Shown here one piece after another: positions 1 to 8,603 of a stretch of DNA of 64,000 nucleotides (its first letter is position 1; the number at the start of each line of letters is the position of its first letter). Position numbers and translations under genes: made by a program. Below the pieces are notes generated by a model, which made no database searches, was not told the origin of the DNA, and saw nothing but the letters and a program-made list of their open reading frames with translations. Source of the DNA: Paenibacillus pabuli (GTDB lineage: Bacteria > Bacillota > Bacilli > Paenibacillales > Paenibacillaceae); the NCBI RefSeq assembly GCF_039831995.1, contig NZ_JBDOIO010000003.1:1922001-1986000 (forward strand), given 5' to 3'.

Positions 1-1707
1 GTCGGGCAGTTCCTCGCCAGGGTGCTCATCCAGCCATTCCTGGGCAATGGGGACAAACTGCTCATCGTAACCGAGCCGGCTTTGACGGAAATATTTAAAA
101 GCAAAGTAGGGTTCAATTCCTGTCGACGTACCCACCATTGTTCCCGTGCTTCCTGTTGGGGCCTGTGTGATTAGGGTTACATTGCGAACCCCTTTCTTCC
201 GGATGGCCTCTCCCACTTCGGGGTAAGTTCCAACCAGATTTTTCATAAATCCACTCTGTAAATATGGCTCTAATTCAAAAGCAGGAAATGCTCCCTTCTC
301 TGCCGCAATATCTGCTGATGCGAGATATGCCTCTTTCGCAATAAAACCATACAGTTTATCCAGGAATTCCAGTGATTCCGGACTGCCGTACCTGATGCGA
401 AGCTTGATCATCAGCTCTGCCAGGCCCATCGTGCCAAGTCCAACCCGTCGCTCCCGCTGCTGATTCTTCTGATTTTCTTCAAAATGATAAGGCGTCGCAT
501 CAATCACATTGTCCAAAAATCTTGCTGAAATGCGTGTTGTCTCTGCCAGCTCCTGCCACGCTACATCATGACTGGCTTCATCGTAAAATTTGGATAAGTT
601 GATGGCCGACAGATTGCAGACGCCCCATCCTGGCAGACCTTGTTCTCCGCATGGATTGGTACATATAATCGGATTAAAATACCAGCTGTTGGACATCTGA
701 TTGTAGTACTCCATAAAGACAACACCCGGCTCCGCTGATTTCCAAGCCGATTCGATGATCGTACGCCATATATCCCGGGCCTTAAGCGTGCGGTAATGGA
801 TAACCTGGCGCCCTGCTTCCTTCCATTGCTGCAGATCCCCGTTCCACTCGTTGTCATAATCGGGATCGCTCGTATCCGGAAAAACAAGCTCCCAGTCCCC
901 GTCCTGTTTGACGGCTTCCATAAACGCGTTGCTCACACATACTGACAGATTGGCATTGGTGACCTGCCCCATCGTTTGTTTGACGGTAATAAAATCCATC
1001 ACATCCGGATGCCAGTCGTTCATCATCAGCATGAGTGCTCCCCGGCGGCTGCCTCCCTGTTCAATCAATCCAGTGGTATAACTGAACAAGCCACCCCACG
1101 ATACCGAACCGCTGGAGGATCCGTTAACTCCTTTAACAACTGCACGACGTGGACGAAGTGACGACAGGTTGATGCCAACGCCACCACCGCGAGCCATAAT
1201 CTCCGTCATCTCCGTCAACGTTTTCATAATGCCGCCCCGACTGTCCTCGGGAGAAGGAATAACATAACAATTAAAGAGTGTCAGCTCATCGCTAGCCCCC
1301 GCACCAGCAGCAATTCGTCCCCCGGGAACCAGCTTCCAATCGTCCAGTACAGCCCGGAACTTGGATTGCCACTTTTGCTGCTCTTCCGGAGTGGATTCTA
1401 CAGACGCCATTGCTCTCGCGAGGCGGTCCCACATCTCTTCCGGTGTTTTTTCTATAGTAAGCGTCAGCTTCTCCACTTCCGTCTGGATCGTTTCTCCACT
1501 GCGAGTCTTCACTTTCACCGTCTGACCCTGCCGTTCGATGATTTCGCCCACTTCCTTTGTCGGAAACTTCGGGTCATCTTTCGTCAGAACGAGCACAACA
1601 TCTCCTGCCTTGGCATGGTTTGGATCGGCATCCTTCCAGGCATAACGATCCAAAAATATTTTTTCACTGAGTCCTTCCAGCTTGTGCGACAATTTGTTCA
1701 TAGTCAT
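1..1707 (-). CDS. nrdJ: Adenosylcobalamin-dependent (class II) ribonucleotide reductase, 5' part of gene
   Basis: The frame is open from the start codon to the window edge, giving the first 569 residues; the C-terminus lies outside. The product reduces ribonucleotides to deoxyribonucleotides using B12 radical chemistry. Family signatures are visible: FNCYVIPSPEDSRGG in the N-terminal third, a GGGVGINLSSLRP segment, and PCGEQ followed by GWGVCNLSAINLS near residue 350, the active-site cysteine and substrate-binding region of RNR large subunits. I chose the ATG at 1707 because GGGGAGG (1719-1725) lies 11 bases upstream; a second in-frame ATG two codons later is equally reachable. It is a single gene facing away from the helicase at 2041. 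NrdR-like boxes upstream suggest repression when dNTPs are plentiful. Confidence 0.93.
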   Translation of the reverse strand, partial: MTMNKLSHKLEGLSEKIFLDRYAWKDADPNHAKAGDVVLVLTKDDPKFPTKEVGEIIERQGQTVKVKTRSGETIQTEVEKLTLTIEKTPEEMWDRLARAMASVESTPEEQQKWQSKFRAVLDDWKLVPGGRIAAGAGASDELTLFNCYVIPSPEDSRGGIMKTLTEMTEIMARGGGVGINLSSLRPRRAVVKGVNGSSSGSVSWGGLFSYTTGLIEQGGSRRGALMLMMNDWHPDVMDFITVKQTMGQVTNANLSVCVSNAFMEAVKQDGDWELVFPDTSDPDYDNEWNGDLQQWKEAGRQVIHYRTLKARDIWRTIIESAWKSAEPGVVFMEYYNQMSNSWYFNPIICTNPCGEQGLPGWGVCNLSAINLSKFYDEASHDVAWQELAETTRISARFLDNVIDATPYHFEENQKNQQRERRVGLGTMGLAELMIKLRIRYGSPESLEFLDKLYGFIAKEAYLASADIAAEKGAFPAFELEPYLQSGFMKNLVGTYPEVGEAIRKKGVRNVTLITQAPTGSTGTMVGTSTGIEPYFAFKYFRQSRLGYDEQFVPIAQEWLDEHPGEELPD

Positions 1708-1745
1708 TATGATTGCAGCCTCCCCAAAAATCCCATTGCATTTCT

Positions 1746-1818
1746 ATTATACGTTTAAAATATGCCAAAACACCATATATAGTGATTTATATCCAGTATA
1801 GTACACCATATGTTGATT
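1746..1818 (-). promoter_or_regulatory. nrdJ promoter with two NrdR-like boxes
   Basis: A perfect -10 (TATAAT on the minus strand, 1746-1751) precedes nrdJ. Upstream lie two imperfect palindromes, ACACCATATATAGTGA (1770-1785; 14 of 16 match to the known NrdR box ACACWATATATWGTGT) and ACACCATATGTTGATT (1803-1818; 12 of 16). The boxes are 33 bp apart, close to the usual 31-32 bp. The first overlaps the expected -35, consistent with repression. I see no cobalamin riboswitch. Between here and the helicase at 2041 I see nothing else definite. Confidence 0.6.
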
Positions 1819-2040
1819 TTCCATGTGACTTAAGTCACAGCTATTTTTTCTATTCGCCTTGTACTTGGACAAGCTCCCTCTTACGCCATCAAACTCTCTC
1901 ATTCAAAATTTGTGAATTTTTTGGGGCATCACTATCCGAATTCGCACCTTATTGAAAGGCTGGTTATGAACTGCCTCTCATTCGTCCATACTATGACCTA
2001 CGAATAAAACGTCATCATGTATGGCAGGGGAGGCATCACC

Positions 2041-3801
2041 ATGAACCGGAAACATCCGCTTCACATGAATCAACCTGCAGCAGAACTGCCCGTTCCGCTA
2101 GAATTCGATCGCAGCTGGTTGACCCAACTGGAGTCGCGGCTCGATAAAGGCGGGCCTTGGGGGGATTACAGACTCTTTCAGCTTGGCATTCAAGCGGAGG
2201 AGACCAATCTCATTCCCAATTTTGATGAAATACAGTGTCTGAAGCATTTGCAGGGACTCACCCCGCTTCCGCACCAGATGGACACTGCTCGCAAAGTATT
2301 ATTTGAAATGTCAGGCCGTGCCATTCTTGCCGATGAGGTCGGTCTGGGAAAAACAATAGAAGCAGGTCTGATTTTGAAAGAATATATGGTCCGCGGTCTC
2401 GTATCCAAGGTGCTCATTCTCGTGCCTGCATCCCTTGTGCTTCAGTGGGTACGAGAGCTGAATTCGAAGTTTGGCATTCCCGCAGTTGCGCAAAAAAAGG
2501 CCTATTCCTGGCAAAATGAAGTGGTTGTGGCTTCCATGGATACAGCGAAGCGAGATCCGCATAAGGAGATTTTGCTGAGTACGGATTATGACATGATCAT
2601 TATCGACGAAGCCCACAAACTAAAAAATAAAAAAACGACCAATTATCAATTCATGCTGAAACTGCGAAAAAAATATTGTCTGCTGCTGACCGCAACACCG
2701 GTACAAAATGACATGAGCGAGCTGTTCAATCTGATTAACTTGCTCAAACCGGGCCAGTTGGGTCGTCAGGGTGACTTTGCTGCCAACTTCGTTGTGGATA
2801 AGCGAATTCCCAAAAATCAGGAACAGCTCAAGGACGAATTGTCCAAAGTCATGATCCGGAACCGCCGCGGCGAAGGTCCTGTACAGTTCACCAAACGGAA
2901 TGTTTCCAACGTGAATCTGCAGCTATCGCCTGAAGAACAGGCGCTCTATGACGGGGTAACCTCCTTTGTTAAAGATCAATATCAGGAAGCTGGAGGAAAT
3001 CTCAGCAGCATGCTCTCGCTTGTTACGCTGCAGCGGGAAGTGTGCAGCAGTCGGGATGCTGTATTTGTTACGCTGGTCAACCTGTCCAAAAAGCTCCCGC
3101 TTGACTCTCCGCTCCGGGACAAAATCTGGGAGCTGGTTGCCCATATCAAGGCCATTAAGGAAAATACGAAGGCCGAGAAAACGATGGAACTGATTCGAAA
3201 CATGAATGAGAAAGTCATCATTTTCACCGAGTACCGGGCCACGCAGGAGTATCTTCTGAATTATTTTCGCAACAACGGACTCACCGCTGTTCCATATCGC
3301 GGCGGCATGAACCGGGGGAAAAAGGACTGGATGATGGACCTGTTCCGAGGCCGTGTCCAGGCCATGATCGCAACTGAAGCCGGTGGTGAAGGCATTAACC
3401 TTCAATTTTGCCATCACATGATTAACTTCGACCTGCCCTGGAACCCCATGCGCGTAGAGCAGCGAATTGGCCGGGTACATCGGCTGGGACAGCAAAATGA
3501 CGTCAACATCTACAATCTGTCGACGACTGGCACGATTGAGGAACATATCCTGAATCTACTGCATGAAAAGATCAACATGTTCGAGATGGTCATAGGCGGA
3601 CTGGATGTTATCCTGGAACGGCTGGAGAAAAAGGAATCTATCGAAAAAAGTCTCTATAAGATCATGCTCGAATCCCAAAATGAAGATGACATTCGCCGCA
3701 AAATGGATTCGCTTGGACAATCGCTGAATTCCATTCAGCGTGAAGTCGCCGATGAAGTGCCGTCTGTCTCCCTTCTGGATCTGGGCAAAGGAGGACACTG
3801 A
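2041..3801 (+). CDS. yqhH: SNF2/DEAD-like helicase (YqhH type)
   Basis: Superfamily 2 ATPase of the SNF2/RapA type, 586 residues. Walker A reads DEVGLGKTIEAG (about residue 105), Walker B IIIDEAHKLKN (about residue 188), motif III LLTATPVQN, and the C-terminal helicase half carries ATEAGGEGINLQ and RIGRVHRLGQ, the arginine-finger motif VI. I chose ATG 2041 rather than the in-frame ATG 2017, because AGGGGAGG (2025-2032) sits just before it. The stop is two bases from the start of the next gene, and the yqhH-yqhG pairing matches Bacillus. The family is predicted to move on double-stranded nucleic acid; the actual role is not established. Confidence 0.9.
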   Translation: MNRKHPLHMNQPAAELPVPLEFDRSWLTQLESRLDKGGPWGDYRLFQLGIQAEETNLIPNFDEIQCLKHLQGLTPLPHQMDTARKVLFEMSGRAILADEVGLGKTIEAGLILKEYMVRGLVSKVLILVPASLVLQWVRELNSKFGIPAVAQKKAYSWQNEVVVASMDTAKRDPHKEILLSTDYDMIIIDEAHKLKNKKTTNYQFMLKLRKKYCLLLTATPVQNDMSELFNLINLLKPGQLGRQGDFAANFVVDKRIPKNQEQLKDELSKVMIRNRRGEGPVQFTKRNVSNVNLQLSPEEQALYDGVTSFVKDQYQEAGGNLSSMLSLVTLQREVCSSRDAVFVTLVNLSKKLPLDSPLRDKIWELVAHIKAIKENTKAEKTMELIRNMNEKVIIFTEYRATQEYLLNYFRNNGLTAVPYRGGMNRGKKDWMMDLFRGRVQAMIATEAGGEGINLQFCHHMINFDLPWNPMRVEQRIGRVHRLGQQNDVNIYNLSTTGTIEEHILNLLHEKINMFEMVIGGLDVILERLEKKESIEKSLYKIMLESQNEDDIRRKMDSLGQSLNSIQREVADEVPSVSLLDLGKGGH

Positions 3802-3803
3802 CC

Positions 3804-5054
3804 ATGACCATGTCACCCCAAGAAGTGCAAGCCTATGTGACAACATATCTTGAAGCAATGGAATGCCAGATCATGGAGCGTTCTCCTGCACATATAACGG
3901 TAAAACTATCGCCGGAAGCGGACAAGGCGTTAACCAATCGTCCGTACTATTGGGGATTTGTGGAGCGTACCGGAGCTCCGGCTGAGACGATGTCCTTTAC
4001 GTTCGTATTTGATCCGGCAGCACATCAGCAAGCCATCGAGGCTGCAGAAGCCAGAGCAGCACAAGCGTCGCCCCCGCTTTCCGCAAGTCAGAGTGGCCCT
4101 GTCGGCCCAGGTAGCGCAGGTTCCGGTTCAGGAGCAGATGCACCTAAAGAAACCATTCTTGGCCGCTATTTCGGAATTACTCCAGCTCTGCCGCAGCTCG
4201 GACCCGGCCGCATCCTGCGTGAAGATGTCGTCTATGGCAGTCGCAGACTGCAGCAGATCTTTGAGGCAGCCCGTGAAGGCGGCGCTTTTGTAAATCTGTT
4301 TGAGCAGGCCCCCAAACGTCAGCTGCGCGCTGCAGCACCAGCTGTATACGAGCCGTGGCTCGGCGTATGTTTCAAAGTGGAATTTGCCTGTGATTTGAAA
4401 CGGGAGGAGCTTCATTTTCTTGGCATCTCCCTTCGCACTGGTGAAATTATTGAAAAGTTCGGTTCCAAGCTGAACCGGCGAGACCTTAGCCCAAGACTGG
4501 CTGAGAACATGCATGTCCAGACAGCCAAGGTATCGCTATCGGATGCCGGAATTGCGCTGGAGACACATCTCACAAGGCGTCTGCTGGAACTGGACTATGG
4601 ATGGGCTGAGCAGGCCAGGGCACGACTGGACTTGGAACTTGCTGTGGTTGATGCGTACTATGAAGCAGTACTGAGAGAGGATACACCTGAGGTCGAGCCA
4701 GCTGATGATGTCACAGGAGCTGGTCGTGATTCTGCTTCCACCGGGCAAGAACCCATGACAAATTCCATAGGGATTCAGCCTATTGCGACGGATCACTCCC
4801 GTATTCATCCTGTGAATCGAATATCCGCAGGCACGGGTGGATTGGAGTCTCGCTCGGACACCGAACTTGCTGCTGAACAGGCCGTCCCCGTGGATGAAGA
4901 AACAGATTCCGAGCAGGAGAAGGCCCGCCAGGCGGTACTGGACCGTGAAGCGATGAAACTGCAATACGAAACCCGCCGGACAGAAATGATCTGGCAATAT
5001 GAACCCAAAGTGAAGGTTACCGCCATAAGCAGCGGCATGTTTCATTTAAGATAG
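3804..5054 (+). CDS. yqhG: YqhG family protein
   Basis: A 416-residue cytosolic protein of unknown function, called YqhG because it directly follows a YqhH-type helicase (2-bp gap; SD AAAGGAGG inside the helicase 3' end) and has the YqhG-like core (segments TVKLSPEADKALTNRPYYW and FVERTGAPAETMSF near the N-terminus). It is much longer than the roughly 260-residue Bacillus protein. The extra length is in low-complexity insertions: a Gly/Ser/Pro-rich stretch around residues 80-112 and an acidic/variable stretch around residues 290-370. The C-terminus (EPKVKVTAISSGMFHLR) looks conserved. It is probably co-transcribed and may act with the helicase (inference). Confidence 0.78.
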   Translation: MTMSPQEVQAYVTTYLEAMECQIMERSPAHITVKLSPEADKALTNRPYYWGFVERTGAPAETMSFTFVFDPAAHQQAIEAAEARAAQASPPLSASQSGPVGPGSAGSGSGADAPKETILGRYFGITPALPQLGPGRILREDVVYGSRRLQQIFEAAREGGAFVNLFEQAPKRQLRAAAPAVYEPWLGVCFKVEFACDLKREELHFLGISLRTGEIIEKFGSKLNRRDLSPRLAENMHVQTAKVSLSDAGIALETHLTRRLLELDYGWAEQARARLDLELAVVDAYYEAVLREDTPEVEPADDVTGAGRDSASTGQEPMTNSIGIQPIATDHSRIHPVNRISAGTGGLESRSDTELAAEQAVPVDEETDSEQEKARQAVLDREAMKLQYETRRTEMIWQYEPKVKVTAISSGMFHLR

Positions 5055-5060
5055 ACGTAG

Positions 5061-5097
5061 ACACTACTTTTCCAGCAAATGACGGCAAAAGTAGTGT
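5061..5097 (+). terminator. Stem-loop after yqhG
   Basis: An 11-bp inverted repeat (ACACTACTTTT / AAAAGTAGTGT) starts six bases after the yqhG stop. The downstream U-run is weak (TTATT), so this is a likely but not classic rho-independent terminator. Confidence 0.6.
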
Positions 5098-5243
5098 TTA
5101 TTCATGAGCAGCCACCCGACAGGTTGCAGCAACCTTTGCATGGCTTGTCCACTAGAATGAAGCTAGAAGCGATCATGCTGCGAATAATCGTCCCCGTTCG
5201 TCATGAGTTCGTCATGATGTACTCCAGAAAAGAAGGTGATGTT

Positions 5244-6299
5244 ATGAACCGAAACTTTCATAGACCATGGCACATGATCCGCCGAGTTGCAGGCGTAAGT
5301 GCCATGTGCCTTTTGGGTTTAACGACTTTGTCTACATCATTGCAAGCAGAAGATATTTTAAGTTTGCATGCAAGCACTACAGAACTTTCCTTCCAATTAA
5401 CGACGGCAAGAAGCGATGATTCCCATTTATCCGGCAAGCTTGCTCCTGTTGCTGTTCAGCAGTTTGCCCTTCAACAGGTTAAGGCCCTGGGGTCCTTACA
5501 AAATACGGACCAAGGCTGGAACAGTGCGCAGCTCGACTTTTCTCCTCTCGGTCCCGGAACGCACAGCTGGCTTGTAAACGCTCATATCGATGGGTCACGT
5601 GTCGGATATTTGATCATTACAGCTAACCTTAAAGGAAAATTGCAGCTTAGCGAGTACGGACAGGGAGAACACAATCCTTATGACCTCTCTCTGCTCCAGC
5701 AATCTCTTCAACGGCATCATGTGGATCTGAAGGAATTATCACGTGGAGGAAATATCCAATTACGATATGCATTCCCCCTTCTTGCGTATTGGCAAGTGGA
5801 GCAATCGGGTGCTGATATTATCTATATTGATGCAACCAACGGCGACACATTACCGAACGGTGTTGTGGAGGCCATGGAGCGTAAATCTCAGGATGAACAA
5901 ACACCAACTCTATCTTCAACGCTGCCCGTGACTGTACAACTCCAATCCAGATCAGCTGAACGATCCAATGTCCCATCCTTCTCAGCTGATCCGATCTACG
6001 TGCAACCGGATTTTGATCCTGCAGATAATCTTTTATGGATTACTTCCAAAGCTGTCCCTGTAACCAGTTTGCAGCCATTGATTCAGCAGTGGACAAACCA
6101 ACAGGCAATCGTCTTTTCAGCAGATGACAATATATTATATGGAGGCCCTCTTCCTGTCAGCGGATATCAGGTCTGGAGAAATGATGACCGTTCGGAGCAA
6201 ATCGAATACGTAGCGATTGGGGGACATTCTTCCGTAAGACGTTTCGTTCCTATTGACACTTTGATAGAGGATGGTCATTTTTATATTTTCAAGCCATGA
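5244..6299 (+). CDS. Secreted protein of unknown function
   Basis: A 351-residue protein with an N-terminal signal peptide: a basic start (MNRNFHRPWHMIRR), a hydrophobic core (VAGVSAMCLLGLTTLS) and a likely cleavage after LQA. I recognise no catalytic domain; the mature part looks like a beta-rich exported protein. The frame extends back to 5079, but I chose ATG 5244 because AGAAGG lies just upstream and the signal peptide then begins correctly; the longer frame would also run through the yqhG terminator. Its 3' end faces yqzE, with a shared terminator between. I cannot assign a function. Confidence 0.7.
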   Translation: MNRNFHRPWHMIRRVAGVSAMCLLGLTTLSTSLQAEDILSLHASTTELSFQLTTARSDDSHLSGKLAPVAVQQFALQQVKALGSLQNTDQGWNSAQLDFSPLGPGTHSWLVNAHIDGSRVGYLIITANLKGKLQLSEYGQGEHNPYDLSLLQQSLQRHHVDLKELSRGGNIQLRYAFPLLAYWQVEQSGADIIYIDATNGDTLPNGVVEAMERKSQDEQTPTLSSTLPVTVQLQSRSAERSNVPSFSADPIYVQPDFDPADNLLWITSKAVPVTSLQPLIQQWTNQQAIVFSADDNILYGGPLPVSGYQVWRNDDRSEQIEYVAIGGHSSVRRFVPIDTLIEDGHFYIFKP

Positions 6300-6328
6300 G
6301 ATATGTTCAGACTCGAGCAAATACAAAT

Positions 6329-6368
6329 AAGACGCCTTCCTCTGATTTTCGAATCAGGAATGCGTCTT
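6329..6368. terminator. Bidirectional terminator between convergent genes
   Basis: Stem AAGACGC..TTCCT..GATT with a TTCG tetraloop and its complement, between the convergent secreted-protein gene (ends 6299) and yqzE (ends 6392). On the plus strand it is followed by TGTATTGTTTG. Confidence 0.75.
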
Positions 6369-6391
6369 TGTATTGTTTGCCTAAAAAAAGA

Positions 6392-6619
6392 TTATCCTTT
6401 GCCTGAAGAGCTTCGCTTCTGCATCTCTCCACGTGGATTTAGATCTTTTTCCTTTTTTCCTACCCACAACGATACGGCAAAGGGGAGCATGCCAAACCAC
6501 TTCATCGCCCAAGGCTCCTTTACTTTGGAGCGCCCTTTCCGTTCTTCCTTTGGTGTATCCATAAAATGAACAACGCGCTGCGTAATGTACTTTACCAGCT
6601 CATCACTTTTGGCCATCAT
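6392..6619 (-). CDS. yqzE: YqzE family small protein
   Basis: A 75-residue basic protein matching the YqzE family by the pattern MDTPKEERK followed by PWAMKWFGMLPFA and a charged tail. In Bacillus, yqzE belongs to the competence comG neighbourhood, but no comG genes are present here. I placed the start at ATG 6619, six to seven bases from AAAGGAGG; the open frame continues upstream but has no ribosome site there. The central segment MKWFGMLPFAVSLWVGK is hydrophobic enough for membrane association. The function is unknown. Confidence 0.8.
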   Translation of the reverse strand: MMAKSDELVKYITQRVVHFMDTPKEERKGRSKVKEPWAMKWFGMLPFAVSLWVGKKEKDLNPRGEMQKRSSSGKG

Positions 6620-6837
6620 TCTCTGCCTCCTTTGTACCTGAGCATATATGTCAAATTGCTCAACTGTAATGCGCAGGCTTAAGATACCTCTATTGTGTGC
6701 AGAACTGATCTCGCATAAACATTTTTTTTGCTGTTGGAAGTATGAAATAACCAGGATTGCACAGTCTAATGCCAAAGGTATCCATCAAAATACGCTATGG
6801 CATGAGATGCCTATGACAAGAAGGAGCGTGCATACTC

Positions 6838-7599
6838 ATGGTTAAACTGCTGGCTGCATTCGCGGCATGGATGATCGGGTTTAACTCTATACTTATGTCA
6901 CCTGCACAAGCCATCTCCGCGGCAATTCCATCATCCCACCCCAACCAAAAGTCTGTGAGTCCTTCTCTGCTGCCTGTAACGGATGGTGACAGTTATCGTT
7001 CAACGCACCATGCTTTTGCAGCTCCAGTAATTCTGCTGGATGTGGGACATGGCGGTATTGACGGTGGTACGTCAGATCATGGAGTGCTTGAAAAAGACGT
7101 CAATCTGGCGATCAGTCAAAAGGTATACCTCCTGCTTCGCAGCAAAGGATATGCTGTCATCATTAACCGGCTTGGTGATTATGCACTTAGTGACGAAAAT
7201 CGCTGGCTGAACAGCAGATCCCGACATCGCAGGGATCTGGCGCAGCGCAAGAGCCTTAGTGAAGAAGTAAGCACGGATATTGTGGTCAGCATCCATGGGA
7301 ACTGGAGTCCCAAATCGTCTACAAGGGGACCGGTTGTCCTTTACCAGAATGAAGGCCGGAGCTACCTTCTGGCAGACTCCATCCAGACCGAGCTTAATCA
7401 TCTGTTTGGCACTCGGCGCGGAGTTGTTTGGGGCAAGCCTTTTTACCTGCTGAATCAGATTAAACAGCCAGCCGTTATCGTTGAAACCGGATTTCTGAGC
7501 AATGCCAAGGACCGGGCCATGATGAATGATCCCGCAGAGCAGAAACGCATTGCCCAGTCCATTGCGGAAGGCATTATTTATTATTTGTCGGTAGTGTAG
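6838..7599 (+). CDS. N-acetylmuramoyl-L-alanine amidase (Amidase_3)
   Basis: A 253-residue exported zinc amidase that cuts the bond between N-acetylmuramic acid and L-alanine in peptidoglycan. A signal peptide (hydrophobic core LLAAFAAWMIGF, cleavage near AQA) is followed by an Amidase_3 domain from about residue 60. Zinc and catalytic signatures are all visible: DVGHGG (His), a Glu in LEKDVNLA, SIHGN (second His) and VETGFLSN (catalytic Glu). It resembles CwlD-type enzymes of about 240 residues. The SD AAGGAG lies 11 bases before the ATG. Its last 26 bases overlap the convergent deacetylase gene on the other strand. Confidence 0.88.
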   Translation: MVKLLAAFAAWMIGFNSILMSPAQAISAAIPSSHPNQKSVSPSLLPVTDGDSYRSTHHAFAAPVILLDVGHGGIDGGTSDHGVLEKDVNLAISQKVYLLLRSKGYAVIINRLGDYALSDENRWLNSRSRHRRDLAQRKSLSEEVSTDIVVSIHGNWSPKSSTRGPVVLYQNEGRSYLLADSIQTELNHLFGTRRGVVWGKPFYLLNQIKQPAVIVETGFLSNAKDRAMMNDPAEQKRIAQSIAEGIIYYLSVV

Positions 7600-8461
7600 G
7601 GGCAGCATGCCAGTGCCAAACTTCACGCACCAGATCACCGATGCCAACAAACTCAATCTCACCCTGCAGCCGGGTAACGGATTCGCGAACAACGCTGGAT
7701 GTATTTAGCCCCGTCTGACCAACATGCCCTATGACAACGCATATATTCTTCTCGACAGCACGCTTGGCTGCCAATTCCATCTGCTGGCGAATATGCGGCT
7801 TCGAATTCCGGTCGTCCAGGAAAATATCATTGCCGACAGGAGGCATGTTTTTGGATATTGCGAGTTCACCCACAACCGAACGAAAATTGGTGCGGCTGTC
7901 TACAAAAAACAGTCCTCGCTCCCGGCAAACATCGAGCACAATAGACATGATGCGTTTGTCTGAAGTTACTTTAGAGCCCATATGATTGTTCATGCCAATG
8001 GCGTAGGGAACATCATCGATGGCTTTCTCCACTCGTTCGCGGACTTCCTCGTCCGTGAGACTGGATGTGATCGCACCCGGACCGAGCCATTCGGGTCTTC
8101 CCGATTTGGGTTCCATTGGCATGTGCACGATCACATCCATCCCTTTCTCATGTGCAGCGGCAGCGTCTTTTTTTGTGGTTGGCAAGAATGGCATGACGGC
8201 AAGTGTCAGCTTGACTGGGATGTCCAATATTTCCGCAGTACCTTTCATATCGTTGCCCGCATCATCAATAATGATCGCCATTCGTTTAGGCTGTGATTCG
8301 GACTGAGTCATTACCGCCGGCTGAGCAGGTTCTGTGACCAGTGCTTCTGCACTACGGGTAAACGAGTTCAGTCCATAAATAATAAACAGCATACTCACCA
8401 GCAATAATGCAGTTCGAATCGTCCATGTATTGGACCGACCTGTTCGTTCGCCCTTTTTCAT
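7574..8461 (-). CDS. Divergent polysaccharide deacetylase family protein (YibQ/DUF610 type)
   Basis: A 295-residue protein with an N-terminal membrane anchor or signal (TALLLVSMLFIIYGL) and a divergent polysaccharide deacetylase domain. Visible signatures are AIIIDDAGND (metal-site Asp pair), IVHMPMEP, GMNNHMGSKVT and the C-terminal CVVIGHVGQT. The likely role is cell-envelope polysaccharide modification outside the membrane; the substrate is unknown. I chose ATG 8461, nine bases after AAGGAGGG, over the longer frame to 8527. Its 3' end overlaps the amidase gene by 26 bases in convergent orientation. Confidence 0.85.
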   Translation of the reverse strand: MKKGERTGRSNTWTIRTALLLVSMLFIIYGLNSFTRSAEALVTEPAQPAVMTQSESQPKRMAIIIDDAGNDMKGTAEILDIPVKLTLAVMPFLPTTKKDAAAAHEKGMDVIVHMPMEPKSGRPEWLGPGAITSSLTDEEVRERVEKAIDDVPYAIGMNNHMGSKVTSDKRIMSIVLDVCRERGLFFVDSRTNFRSVVGELAISKNMPPVGNDIFLDDRNSKPHIRQQMELAAKRAVEKNICVVIGHVGQTGLNTSSVVRESVTRLQGEIEFVGIGDLVREVWHWHAAPTLPTNNK

Positions 8462-8551
8462 CCATCGTTCCCTCCTTTGTTCGTTCCCCTCATTATTTGA
8501 ACAATGAAGAAGGATTATGTTAGACAAAAAAAGCCTGCTCCATGCAAAAGA

Positions 8552-8580
8552 AGAGGCCCTCCCTTTAGGAGAGCCCCTCT
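8552..8580 (-). terminator. Terminator after solute-binding protein gene
   Basis: An imperfect inverted repeat (AGAGGC.CTCC / GGAG.GCC..CTCT) sits 24 bases past the stop of the solute-binding protein gene. On the minus strand it is followed by TTCTTTTG and, 20 bases on, by a T7 run. Confidence 0.6.
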
Positions 8581-8603
8581 GCTATATCATCAATCCGCGC
8601 GGC

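Noticed and set aside
1708..2040. Cobalamin riboswitch in front of nrdJ
   Set aside because: No B12-box-like sequence is seen.
2923..3546. 207-residue minus-strand frame
   Set aside because: Antisense to the helicase, which has complete SNF2 motifs in the opposite strand.
7072..7692. 206-residue minus-strand frame
   Set aside because: Antisense to the amidase catalytic domain; no ribosome site.
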